In this document: piece by piece, positions 7,790-15,622 of the stretch | Layout: the number at the start of each line of letters is the position of its first letter | Numbering within the stretch: the stretch's first letter is position 1 | Assembly: GCA_964614375.1 (NCBI GenBank) | Contig: CAZTLI010000027.1 | Coordinates: 1-22,765, forward strand | Direction of reading: 5' to 3' | DNA length: 22,765 nt | Origin: CAZTLI01 sp964614375 | GTDB taxonomy: Bacteria; Chloroflexota; Anaerolineae; Aggregatilineales; Phototrophicaceae | The notes under the pieces: generated by a model | Database searches by the model: none | Told to the model about the DNA's origin: nothing | Seen by the model: only the letters and a program-made list of their open reading frames with translations | Position numbers and translations under genes: made by a program

Positions 7790-8620
7790 ATGACCGATTT
7801 TAGCGGGCAGACCATTCACGGTTATTACATCCATGAACAAGTGGCGCAGGGCGGTCAGACGACGGTCTATCGCGCCTATGACCCACGTCATGAACGCGAC
7901 GTGGCGGCGCGCGTCGTCAAGCCGGAGTTGATGGGCGATGAAGAGATGCAGCAGCGATTTCAAATGGAAGCGGCAATCGTCTTTCGCCTGAAGCACCCTT
8001 ATATCGTCCCACTGTATGATTACTGGAATGATGAGTCGGGCGTGTGGCTGGTCATGCAGTGGATGACTGGCGGCAGCCTGCAAATGGCGCTCAAACGCGA
8101 TGGCGTGTGGTCTCTTGAACGGGCTGCACAAATGCTGGATGAAGTCTGTGCCGCGTTGGATTTCGCCCATCAGAAAAATATCATCCATCGTGACCTCAAA
8201 CCGGGCAACATTCTGTTTGATGACGCGGGCACGGCTTTTGTGCATGATTTCGGCATCGCCAAACACACGACGGGCAAGACCAAACTCACCAAACCGGGCG
8301 TGATGATTGGCTCGCCGGCTTATATTTCGCCGGAACAGGCCCAACGCTTTGACATCACGCCACGCACCGATATATACATTCTCGGTCTGACGCTGTATGA
8401 AACCATCGCGGGGCAGCATCCCTTCGCGGGCACGCCGGGCAAAATCAACCTCGTCCTGCGCCAAATCCGCGACCCCCTGCCCGACATCCAGACCATCCAA
8501 CCCCACATTCCCGCAGCCGTGAACACGGTTCTGCAAACCGCCACCGCCAAAAACCCCGAAGACCGCTATCCCACTGCCTCTGCCTTAGCACAGGCCTTCC
8601 GCGACGCTGTCGGGGGATAG
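7790..8620 (+). CDS. Short soluble Ser/Thr protein kinase-like protein, VAIK lysine replaced by Arg
   Basis: 276 residues that are almost exactly one Hanks-type kinase domain, with no membrane helix and no sensor or PASTA tail. Intact elements: helix-C Glu (E60 region), HRDLKPGN (133-140), DFG (153-155), SPE (180-182, the APE site) and DIYILG with the helix-F Asp. Two conserved places deviate: the glycine loop reads VAQGGQTTVY, with the first Gly replaced by Ala, and the strand-3 motif VAIK reads VAAR, so the ATP-anchoring lysine is Arg41. The catalytic loop and metal-binding Asp remain, so activity is possible but may be altered or lost. An AGGGTAG stretch precedes the ATG. It stands alone between the metal ATPase and a glycosyltransferase-like gene, with no obvious substrate. 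Confidence 0.88.
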   Translation: MTDFSGQTIHGYYIHEQVAQGGQTTVYRAYDPRHERDVAARVVKPELMGDEEMQQRFQMEAAIVFRLKHPYIVPLYDYWNDESGVWLVMQWMTGGSLQMALKRDGVWSLERAAQMLDEVCAALDFAHQKNIIHRDLKPGNILFDDAGTAFVHDFGIAKHTTGKTKLTKPGVMIGSPAYISPEQAQRFDITPRTDIYILGLTLYETIAGQHPFAGTPGKINLVLRQIRDPLPDIQTIQPHIPAAVNTVLQTATAKNPEDRYPTASALAQAFRDAVGG

Positions 8621-8657
8621 GTAATCCTCTCGCCCATCACCCTCTAAAAATCTTACG

Positions 8658-8685
8658 TTGACCTCGCCGTTAGGCGTAGTATACT
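8658..8685 (+). promoter_or_regulatory. Sigma70-type promoter of the membrane glycosyltransferase-like gene
   Basis: TTGACC (8658-8663) and TATACT (8680-8685) with a 16-base spacer lie between the kinase gene and the next gene. The predicted transcript start near 8692 leaves about 35 bases before the ATG at 8727, so that gene is not simply read through from the kinase. Confidence 0.65.
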
Positions 8686-8726
8686 GCGCCGGATAGTGAT
8701 GATTTAGATCGAGACGATGGTCATCC

Positions 8727-10607
8727 ATGCGCCCATTTTTTATGTCCATGCCGCGTTCGATTCTGCTGATTGTTGGTGGGTCGCTGCTGCTAGCGGTCAT
8801 CCTGCTGTTTGATATTGCGCCATTCTTGCGCGGTGGCGAGATTTTGCGCTGGCAGTGGCCTTACAATCCCGGTTCGGTGGAGCTGCTGCTCGGCTTCGCG
8901 GGCACGGTCGCGACGTATGTCGTGGCGGCGCTGTGGTTTATCCATCACAAACACGTCAAACTCACACTGGCATTGAGTCTGTTGATGACGGTGAGTCTGT
9001 CGTTGATGATTATCGGTCTACGGCATGATGATGTGCTCGGCGAACTGCTGGCGCGCACGCTTTCAACCATCACCACGGGGCAGCACAGCGCCGCCGCCGA
9101 AATCGACTGGTCAAACGACCCGCTGCGCCAGTGGACGACCATTATGGAAGGGCTGCGCGGACGGAATGTCCATGTCGCGTTGAGTCCGCCGGGACTGCCG
9201 CTGTTGCAAGTGGTCATCAATCGGCTGCTGGATGCGCTTCCGGTGATTAGCACCCCGCTGCATCTCAAGGTGCTGTCGTATCAATGCCACAATTTCACCC
9301 TGCTGAACTATACACCGGGTGAATGGGCGTCGGCATGGCTGGTGGCATGGATGCCGTTGTGGGCAGGATTGGCGATTTTTCCGCTTTATGCCGTCGCCAA
9401 ACGCTTGATTCCCGAACGGGCGTTGTGGGTCGTCGGCTGGTGGGCGTTGAGTCCGGCGCTGCTGATGTACGCGCCGACATGGAACACATTCTATCCACTG
9501 GTGGCGCTGGTCGCGTTCTGGCTGCTGCTGAAAGGGCTGGACGGACGCGCAGGCTGGCTGATTTTATCGGGCCTTAGTACGGGACTATTGACCTTCGCCA
9601 ATCTCTCGACTGTGCCACTGGCGGGATTATTCGGCTTCTATGTATTGTTAAACCACTATTTCAACAAGCGTGAGCTACAACACTGGACTCGCCCGGTCAT
9701 TGTGGGATTGTGGTTTGGCGCAGGAATCATCATCGTCTGGGGACTATTCTGGCTGGCATCGGGATTGACTCCGCTGGATATTCTTGCAACCGCCTTCGAC
9801 GCCCACCTCGCATTAGACCGTCCCTATCTGCCGTGGCTGGTGATGCACTTCTGGGAATGGGCGCTGCTGGCGGGCATTCCGCTGGTGGTCTTGTGGTTGA
9901 TGGGCGCATATCGGCGGCAGCACATTTTGCCGCATATATTGCCCATCGCCTTATTGTTGACCATCGCGATTCTGCTGTTGAGCAATACTGCACGCGGTGA
10001 AACGGGACGGGTCTGGCTGTTTTTCGCGCCATTTGTGCTCATCGCCGCCGCGCAAGGTGACGGTGAAGCTATGAAAACACGTTCGTGGATTGCCATCACC
10101 ATTGCACAGGCTGCGTTACTGATCGCCGCTGCCGGGACGTGGGATGTCATCGCTGCCGCTGATATGGATGCCCCGCCGCCGACTCCGCCCGCGCTGGCCT
10201 TATCACGTCCAGCAGATGCGCGCTTTGACGATCGTTTTCAGCTTGTGGCGTGGGATGCCGTCATAGCGGCCAATTCCATCACATTAAACCTCAACTGGCA
10301 GGCGGATAGTCCCATGACGACGCCCTACTGGTTCGCCGTACTGCTGGTCGCGCCGGATGGCACACCCGCCGGAGAGTCTATCGTGTGGCAGCCCTTCGAC
10401 ACGCAATTCCCCACGACCTGCTGGCCTGTTGGTGAAATTGTCGGCGATAGTATCACGCTGCCACTGCCCGAAGATGCGCCATCAGGCGACTATTGGGTCA
10501 GCCTCGTCGCCTTCGCTCATGTCGATAACCCCGCCGACACGCTGCCTGTTTTCACAGCCGCCGGACAGGATACTCAGCTCGGTCTGGGGCCAATTGCCGT
10601 GCCATAA
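8727..10607 (+). CDS. Polytopic glycosyltransferase-like membrane protein with C-terminal beta domain
   Basis: A 626-residue protein with about eleven hydrophobic segments (first near residues 10-30, last near 450-475), then a soluble C-terminal domain of about 140 residues. The architecture resembles PMT/ArnT-type (GT-C) transferases, which use lipid-linked sugars at the outer membrane face. A long loop after the third or fourth helix holds DWSNDP and ALSPPGLP; GT-C proteins often have a conserved acidic site and a Pro-Pro element there, but I cannot pin a catalytic Asp. The C-terminal part (SRPADARFDDRFQLVAWD to the end) alternates beta strands with NLNWQ and LVAPDG segments and is probably an extracellular jelly-roll-like domain. 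It has its own promoter. Downstream lies a convergent gene. Function as a glycosyltransferase is inference. Confidence 0.7.
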   Translation: MRPFFMSMPRSILLIVGGSLLLAVILLFDIAPFLRGGEILRWQWPYNPGSVELLLGFAGTVATYVVAALWFIHHKHVKLTLALSLLMTVSLSLMIIGLRHDDVLGELLARTLSTITTGQHSAAAEIDWSNDPLRQWTTIMEGLRGRNVHVALSPPGLPLLQVVINRLLDALPVISTPLHLKVLSYQCHNFTLLNYTPGEWASAWLVAWMPLWAGLAIFPLYAVAKRLIPERALWVVGWWALSPALLMYAPTWNTFYPLVALVAFWLLLKGLDGRAGWLILSGLSTGLLTFANLSTVPLAGLFGFYVLLNHYFNKRELQHWTRPVIVGLWFGAGIIIVWGLFWLASGLTPLDILATAFDAHLALDRPYLPWLVMHFWEWALLAGIPLVVLWLMGAYRRQHILPHILPIALLLTIAILLLSNTARGETGRVWLFFAPFVLIAAAQGDGEAMKTRSWIAITIAQAALLIAAAGTWDVIAAADMDAPPPTPPALALSRPADARFDDRFQLVAWDAVIAANSITLNLNWQADSPMTTPYWFAVLLVAPDGTPAGESIVWQPFDTQFPTTCWPVGEIVGDSITLPLPEDAPSGDYWVSLVAFAHVDNPADTLPVFTAAGQDTQLGLGPIAVP

Positions 10608-10657
10608 ACAGTAAACATTGCAAACAAAAATGGGTGACTACCCGTACATATAAGTCC

Positions 10658-10683
10658 CCGATTATCGACTACTGAATAATCGG
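10658..10683. terminator. Possible bidirectional hairpin between convergent genes
   Basis: CCGATTAT (10658-10665) and ATAATCGG (10676-10683) form a perfect 8-bp stem with a 10-base loop between the stop codons of two convergent genes. There is only a short T run (ATTT) on the plus side and none on the minus side, so termination is likely but not certain. Confidence 0.45.
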
Positions 10684-10693
10684 ATTTAGCGCG

Positions 10694-11614
10694 CTAAAGG
10701 CGCTGCGAGACATTGTTCAAAAGCGCAGACATCGTGACCGCCCCACCTGCGCCTATGATAACGGCGGGAATAAAGCTGGCGATGATTAACCTGGTAGTCA
10801 AGTCCTGACCACGGAAATCCAACGAATTGAGGATACCCAGCGCAGCAGCAGCCAGCACACCCATGACAATAGCATAGGTCAATACATGCCCTATGTCTAA
10901 ACGGGGCTGCCCCACATCTTGCCCAATAAATTTGGAAAACGCCAGCGCGGTGGCAAAACCTGTGACTGCCGTCGTGACACCAAATGCCAGAAAAACATTA
11001 TCTATCTGAATACCGAGTAAACTCAAAACGAACGACGACGCTCCAGCGAATACCCCGGCAATAAAGGCGGTATTGCCGGGAATGGAGTCGAAATGATTAA
11101 TAATTACACGGGCAATCAAAGCCGTTGCTAACAGCTCTCCGAATGCGCCAATTAGACCAACGGCACCGACATCCACTGCATTGAGACCAACAATAAAGGC
11201 GAGTACCGTCGTTATGAGCACGTAGATAAACGCCCCGGCAAGGGCCAAAACAACATAATTCGGCGAGTCCTTCGGGGGTCTACTCGAACGCTGTTGGGTG
11301 TAGACATCGGCGCGTTGTGCAGGCGGCGGGCTGTATACCAGTTGTGCCGGAGGTGGTGCGGCGCGTGGCGGTGGTGGGGGAGATGGCGGCGGTGATACAG
11401 GTTTCAGGGCTTTGCGTGCTGCTTCGTGAAACGGATCAAGTTCTATCGCTTTTTTAAGAAATTCCTCTTTCTGTTCGTCATCCAGCGCCACCTTTGATGC
11501 TAGATAATAGGTTTCTGCATCGGCCTCTGGCAGTGAGTCGCGCAGGAGTTTACGTGCGGTTTCAAGATCAAACGAGTCGATAGCGGCTTTGATGTCGGCA
11601 TTTCGCTCAGACAT
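10694..11614 (-). CDS. Unassigned protein: TPR-like N-terminus, proline-rich linker, six membrane helices
   Basis: I do not recognise a family for the whole 306-residue protein. Residues 1-70 are helical and acidic with TPR-like pairs (DLETARKLLRDSLPEAD; EEFLKKAIELDPFHEAARKAL). Residues 72-118 are rich in proline, with runs such as PPPSPPPPP, and end in a basic patch. Residues 120-302 hold about six hydrophobic segments rich in Gly and Ala, without charged residues that would suggest a transporter site. This looks like a membrane protein with a cytoplasmic protein-binding head on a flexible linker. AAAGGA lies about 10 bases before the ATG, and a TGG-TATAAT extended -10 lies 43-51 bases upstream. 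Role unknown. Confidence 0.75.
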   Translation of the reverse strand: MSERNADIKAAIDSFDLETARKLLRDSLPEADAETYYLASKVALDDEQKEEFLKKAIELDPFHEAARKALKPVSPPPSPPPPPRAAPPPAQLVYSPPPAQRADVYTQQRSSRPPKDSPNYVVLALAGAFIYVLITTVLAFIVGLNAVDVGAVGLIGAFGELLATALIARVIINHFDSIPGNTAFIAGVFAGASSFVLSLLGIQIDNVFLAFGVTTAVTGFATALAFSKFIGQDVGQPRLDIGHVLTYAIVMGVLAAAALGILNSLDFRGQDLTTRLIIASFIPAVIIGAGGAVTMSALLNNVSQRL

Positions 11615-11656
11615 TAGGAATCAATCCTTTCTGTGACTGTAAAATTAACGCGGAAG

Positions 11657-11665
11657 ATTATACCA
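11657..11665 (-). promoter_or_regulatory. Extended -10 promoter of the six-TM protein gene
   Basis: On the minus strand the sequence reads TGG-TATAAT, a TGn extended -10. No -35 hexamer is seen at 16-18 bases. The predicted start near 11650 gives a leader of about 36 bases. The site sits directly against the first codon of the divergent histidine kinase remnant. Confidence 0.6.
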
Positions 11666-11669
11666 AAGT

Positions 11670-12053
11670 TTGAAAGTGGATGCCGCTACCATTTTGGAGG
11701 CTATTCAGCATCATTGGACTGTTGAGAACAGGCTTCGGCGGGCGCTGGACAATTTACTATCGAACGCCATTAAATACACGCCCGTCGGCGGTCAGGTGGC
11801 GGTGCTTGCCGAACAACAGGACAGCCGCATCGCCATCAGCGTTAAGGACACCGGAATCGGCATCCCAACACCCGACCTGCCGCATATCTTCGAGCGATTT
11901 TACCGGGTGAAAGACCGCGCCCACCGCGAAGCCGAGGGGACAGGGCTTGGGTTGGCGATTGTCAAGTCGATTGTCGAACGACATCAGGGCGCCGTAGATG
12001 TAAACAGCGATGAAGGCGGCAGCACATTCACCATTCATTTGCCAGTGGAATAG
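11670..12053 (+). pseudogene. 3' remnant of a sensor histidine kinase (ATP-binding domain only)
   Basis: The 127-residue frame holds nearly all of a HATPase_c domain: N box (DNLLSNAIKYTP, residues 27-38), G1 (DTGIGIP), F box (IFERFYR) and G2 (GTGLGLAIVKSIVERHQG), ending normally at IHLPVE. The sensor region, the dimerisation helices and the phosphorylated His are absent, and the frame starts (TTG at 11670) only about 26 residues before the N box in sequence that does not look like HisKA. No ribosome site precedes the TTG, and the bases just upstream are the promoter of the opposite gene. No response regulator is adjacent. A 5' deletion of a two-component kinase is the simplest reading; a stand-alone ATPase-domain protein is less likely. 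It ends 2 bp from the convergent EEP gene. Confidence 0.75.
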
Positions 12054-12055
12054 GT

Positions 12056-13150
12056 CTATTCGGGCAGCAGCATTAGTGTGGCGGTATAGGGCAAATGGTC
12101 AGAGCCGAGGCGGACGCCCGGCGCGGCGGCGGCGGCGTGAAAGGCGTCACTGTGCCAGATGTAATCGAGCCGGATGAGCGGCGGGAAGATGTCTGCCAAT
12201 TCTTCCGACCCGCCCGCAGGCCAGCTTGCCCCAAAGCCAATCCCCGCCTCCCGGAACGAATCGCCCATGCGACTCGCCAGCCAATCGTATGTCGCGGAAA
12301 AGTCGCTGGTATTAAAATCGCCAGCGACGATATAGGGCAGCGGTTCGTCGTCCAGTATCCCTAGCAAACGCCCGATTTCCTGATTGCGCGCCGAGTCATC
12401 GTAGCGCAGCGCAAACGCCACCGCGCCCGGAATCTGTCGCCAGGGGATTTCGCGTACCGTCCCGAATGGCATCAGCAGATGAATGTTATACAGCGCCACC
12501 TCGCGCCCATCGACATTAATCACCGCCCGCGTCATATAACGATCCCCATCAACCAGCGTGATGAAGCCCACCTCCACCAGCGGATAGCGCGTCAGGATAC
12601 GCCGGTCTCCGAGATGATCGACCACATAGGGATAGGCATCGCTCAAACGCGCCGTCAGTTCAGCGGCGAAGCTCACATCCATTTCTTGCATGAAAATGAT
12701 GTCAGCATCGGTCTCGCGCAGCCACGATTCAACCGCGTCGATTTCGGTGTTATAGGGATAGACATTGAACTGCACCACCCGCAGCGGAATACCATCCGGT
12801 ACAGCGCCGACTCGCGGCATAAAGCGCGGCCCAAACCACATCATCGCTACCAACAGCAGCCCGCCATACAACAGCAGGGCGCGTTTTCGGCGCAGCAGCA
12901 ATGCCAGCGGCAGACAGACCAGCATCGGGACGAAGGTATACACGGCAAAGGTGTTGATGAGACCCAGCCACCACGTCCCATCACCGAACAACGTCCGCAG
13001 CACGATATACAGCGCCAGTCCCGCACCATAGCCATAGACCAGCGCCAACGCAACAAGATATAGTCCGCGCCGAATCCGTGTCCAGATGCGGTTGGTTGTC
13101 GATTCTGCTGTCGAGATAGAATGAATATTGTCAGTCGTGGTGCTGGTCAT
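12056..13150 (-). CDS. Membrane-anchored endonuclease/exonuclease/phosphatase (EEP) family protein
   Basis: 364 residues. The N-terminal third has three hydrophobic helices (about residues 28-50, 60-85 and 93-110) after a Ser/Thr-rich start; the rest is an EEP fold like that of DNase I and sphingomyelinases. Family motifs are visible in order: VVQFNVYP, DIIFMQE (metal-binding Glu), LYNIHL, AGDFNTSD (Asp-Asn pair), RLDYIWHS and the terminal GSDHLPYTATL with the catalytic Asp-His. The enzyme should hydrolyse phosphodiester or phosphomonoester bonds, probably outside the membrane; the substrate is not evident. ATG at 13150 has AGAGG seven bases before it; a GTG 24 bases upstream has no ribosome site. 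It follows the XcyI-type nuclease gene on the same strand but has its own -10, so it is probably not part of the restriction system. Confidence 0.87.
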   Translation of the reverse strand: MTSTTTDNIHSISTAESTTNRIWTRIRRGLYLVALALVYGYGAGLALYIVLRTLFGDGTWWLGLINTFAVYTFVPMLVCLPLALLLRRKRALLLYGGLLLVAMMWFGPRFMPRVGAVPDGIPLRVVQFNVYPYNTEIDAVESWLRETDADIIFMQEMDVSFAAELTARLSDAYPYVVDHLGDRRILTRYPLVEVGFITLVDGDRYMTRAVINVDGREVALYNIHLLMPFGTVREIPWRQIPGAVAFALRYDDSARNQEIGRLLGILDDEPLPYIVAGDFNTSDFSATYDWLASRMGDSFREAGIGFGASWPAGGSEELADIFPPLIRLDYIWHSDAFHAAAAAPGVRLGSDHLPYTATLMLLPE

Positions 13151-13183
13151 CAAGCGGCCTCTGTTCGTCGTCACAACCGCCGC

Positions 13184-13205
13184 ATTATAGCATGTTGCGT
13201 GTCAA
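13184..13205 (-). promoter_or_regulatory. Promoter of the EEP gene with short -35/-10 spacing
   Basis: On the minus strand TTGACA (13200-13205) lies only 10 bases before TATAAT (13184-13189), which is itself preceded by TGC, making an extended -10. The start codon is 33 bases downstream of the -10. Ten bases is too short for normal sigma70 spacing, so the extended -10 may act alone or the TTGACA may serve another purpose. Confidence 0.5.
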
Positions 13206-13218
13206 TAAGAATGGACTG

Positions 13219-14160
13219 TCAGATTCCGAGAATCTCAAAAAATCGGTCACGCTGAGACTCGTCGTCAAGAATCTCATGGGTACGAAAGAGATGCGTCACT
13301 GTATCAGCACTTAGAGACAAATCGTGTCTGGCACGTTCAGTCATGGATACGTCGGGGATAATCAGGATTGTTACTGAGTCGGGATTCTCTTGCCGGGTGC
13401 GTTGCAAACTCTTGAGCGCCGCCCCGATGCGTTCCAATACGCCTGCTGTATCAATTCCACCTTTCACCTCAATCGCCACTTCTGGCACATCATCGCGATA
13501 AATGGCAATGTCGGGTTCATCCGCGAATAACATGACCCGGTTGTCATCAAGTGTGAAACGCGATTCGTTTACTTCAGCATCGGTAATTATCTCCTGTACC
13601 TGCAAACGGCGAATAATCAGGTCACGAACAGCAATTTCAGCTGCCACACCTTTGTTATTCTGCCATGAACCCTGTGCCTGAGAACCGGCTGCCATACCAC
13701 GCCAGAGATCAAACTCGCGCACATCAATCTTCTCATCCGCTTCGATAAGTCGGTTGATAATGCGATTCAAGTGACGTGCTATTTCAAAGGCCGTGTCATC
13801 GTCTGGCATTGATTTGCCCGTTTCGTAGGCAGCGAGAGAAAAGCCAACCCACTTCATAGATTTCTGAGAGACCATCGCCAACATGCGATAATAGGCAGCA
13901 GACTTTTGCACAGTTTGCAATACATGAGGATGGGCGAAAATGACCACTGGCTTAATTCCACTATGAATAATCTTATTCCATGCTGCGTCTGAAATGTCGA
14001 GGTGCTGCCAGTCCAGATGTTCACCCTGAACTGCATCAATAGCATCAGCGATTTCGATTAACGCCCATTCATGCAGTTTGCGATGGAAGAAGATACTTTT
14101 GGCTAGCTGGTCGAGTCGCCATGCCTCAATCTGTGCGGGGTCACGTTTTCGTTTTGTCAT
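13219..14160 (-). CDS. XcyI-family type II restriction endonuclease
   Basis: This 313-residue protein is predicted to cut double-stranded DNA at CCCGGG or a related site; XcyI itself cuts CCCGGG. It has the family layout as I recall it: a helical N-terminus, a middle stretch AYYRMLAMVSQKSMKW, then QGSWQNNKGVAAE, followed by the catalytic core. The core shows PD (216-217), 13 residues, then E231-V-K233 in AIEVKGGID, a PD-(D/E)xK nuclease site. ATG at 14160 overlaps the TGA of the methyltransferase gene as ATGA, so the two are translationally coupled; the frame is open for 11 more codons upstream but those lie inside the methyltransferase gene. Base composition (sampled about 43 percent GC) is below that of the neighbours. 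Exact specificity is inferred from family membership only. Confidence 0.85.
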   Translation of the reverse strand: MTKRKRDPAQIEAWRLDQLAKSIFFHRKLHEWALIEIADAIDAVQGEHLDWQHLDISDAAWNKIIHSGIKPVVIFAHPHVLQTVQKSAAYYRMLAMVSQKSMKWVGFSLAAYETGKSMPDDDTAFEIARHLNRIINRLIEADEKIDVREFDLWRGMAAGSQAQGSWQNNKGVAAEIAVRDLIIRRLQVQEIITDAEVNESRFTLDDNRVMLFADEPDIAIYRDDVPEVAIEVKGGIDTAGVLERIGAALKSLQRTRQENPDSVTILIIPDVSMTERARHDLSLSADTVTHLFRTHEILDDESQRDRFFEILGI

Positions 14161-15566
14161 GAGCGATGAATCCGCCGCCAGACATAAATACATTTCCGCA
14201 CTTCTTCACGTCCATGGATACCCATTTGCTGACTGCTATTGCCTTTACCCGTCGGCAGTATCCAGATCACTTCAACATCAAAACCTGCCTGTTCTGCAAT
14301 AGCTGATAAAATCAGATCAACCGGGATTACCGCACCACTATAGCGCACATTGTCGTTGACCATAACCAGCGGCGCGCCGGGCTTTAATACCCGCGCCATC
14401 TCAAATATCACCAGCGCCATCTCGAAGAAATAGTTACGCACCATGCGCGGAATGCCCGCATTGTTCAGATTCCCGGTCTCTTTTTGATCATCGAGATAAT
14501 CCAGAATCGCTTGCAATTCTGTTTGATTGTCGAAGGCGCTGCGCGCACGATGATAAAGTATGGGGTCAAAGGTGTGTGCTAGTCCCGGTTTCTTGCGATT
14601 TTCAACAGTACACGCGACCATCGTCTGACGAAGGTCTTTGATTTCTTCTTCGTCAACGCCAAGCAGTGCCAGTTCTAACGCATACGTCCGCGTATAATCG
14701 TAGCGATTGACATACGGTGGCGAAGTGATTAAGGCATCAAACGACGCGCTTTGCAGCGTTGGCAGGATATTCAAGCACGAACCTTGAATAATGTTCACAG
14801 TACCGGGTTGCACCGTCGCGTCACCAAAAAATCCCGGTAAATAGCCTGATGGGTGCAAGTCCTGATAGATTTCATTGAGTTTGCTAACAATGGCTTCCTC
14901 AAATGAGTAGATTGTCCCTTTATCGAATTGTTTCTTGCCCTGCCGCCGTCCAGAACGATAATCCCATCGCAGGTACTGCCCATCTTTACGGGTATAGCTA
15001 ATCGCCTCAAGCACACACATCGCCGCAAATTGCAGGAGTTGTCGTGCAGGGTGGTCTTCAGAATAGCTTGCAGACAAATACTGCTCAAGCTCATATTGCG
15101 TTTCCGGCGAGAACGCAGCCTGTGTAATTCGCAGGTGGGTAAAAGAGAAAGTGGGGTCGATGTTTGTCCAGGGCTGTTCAGATCGCCAGCGGTCAATAAT
15201 TGGTTGGAGGCGCTGCCCGTGTTCCAGCGCAAGTTGACGTGCCGCCATGATTTCACACCCAACGGGCAGTACTTCAATACCTGTCGCATCTATACCGCGT
15301 TCGCGGGCCACAAATAAGGCCGTACCTGTTCCAGCAAATGGGTCGAGGATATGCCCATGCCGAATATCGAGCACATCAAAAAAGTGCTGAATGAGTGGCT
15401 CAGAAAACCCTTCTTTATATTTGAACCAGCGATAACCGGGCTTGTTCTTATTGGCTTGAAAGCTCACAAGCTGACGATTCAGCAGCGGGTTGACTTCCAT
15501 TTTGTGGGCAAAGCGCGCTTGTAACGCAGTATTGTTGGTGTGGATTATCGCTAAGGCATCCAGCAT
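14157..15566 (-). CDS. Type II DNA methyltransferase (SPPY motif, probably N4-cytosine) of the XcyI-like system
   Basis: This 469-residue protein should transfer a methyl group from S-adenosylmethionine to the site cut by the adjacent nuclease. A motif X-like segment (FKYKEGFSEP, 48-57) precedes motif I DPFAGTGT (75-82); a variable stretch of about 200 residues follows, probably holding target recognition; then motif IV SPPY (282-285) and a C-terminal half with ARVLKPGAPLVMVNDN. SPPY is typical of N4-cytosine enzymes, which fits the known m4C partners of CCCGGG nucleases, though exocyclic-amine specificity cannot be proven by eye. The nuclease gene overlaps its stop codon by ATGA. The gene starts 57 bp after the FAD oxidoreductase gene on the same strand, with only a weak ribosome site, and sampled GC is 40-50 percent. 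Confidence 0.88.
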   Translation of the reverse strand: MLDALAIIHTNNTALQARFAHKMEVNPLLNRQLVSFQANKNKPGYRWFKYKEGFSEPLIQHFFDVLDIRHGHILDPFAGTGTALFVARERGIDATGIEVLPVGCEIMAARQLALEHGQRLQPIIDRWRSEQPWTNIDPTFSFTHLRITQAAFSPETQYELEQYLSASYSEDHPARQLLQFAAMCVLEAISYTRKDGQYLRWDYRSGRRQGKKQFDKGTIYSFEEAIVSKLNEIYQDLHPSGYLPGFFGDATVQPGTVNIIQGSCLNILPTLQSASFDALITSPPYVNRYDYTRTYALELALLGVDEEEIKDLRQTMVACTVENRKKPGLAHTFDPILYHRARSAFDNQTELQAILDYLDDQKETGNLNNAGIPRMVRNYFFEMALVIFEMARVLKPGAPLVMVNDNVRYSGAVIPVDLILSAIAEQAGFDVEVIWILPTGKGNSSQQMGIHGREEVRKCIYVWRRIHRS

Positions 15567-15622
15567 GAACAGACTTTCTTCACTCCATCAACTTGTTTCA
15601 TGTTACCACACTTGTTCTATTT

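Noticed and set aside
7721..8536. Open frame of 271 codons antisense to the kinase gene
   Set aside because: No recognisable domain, and the opposite strand encodes all kinase motifs.
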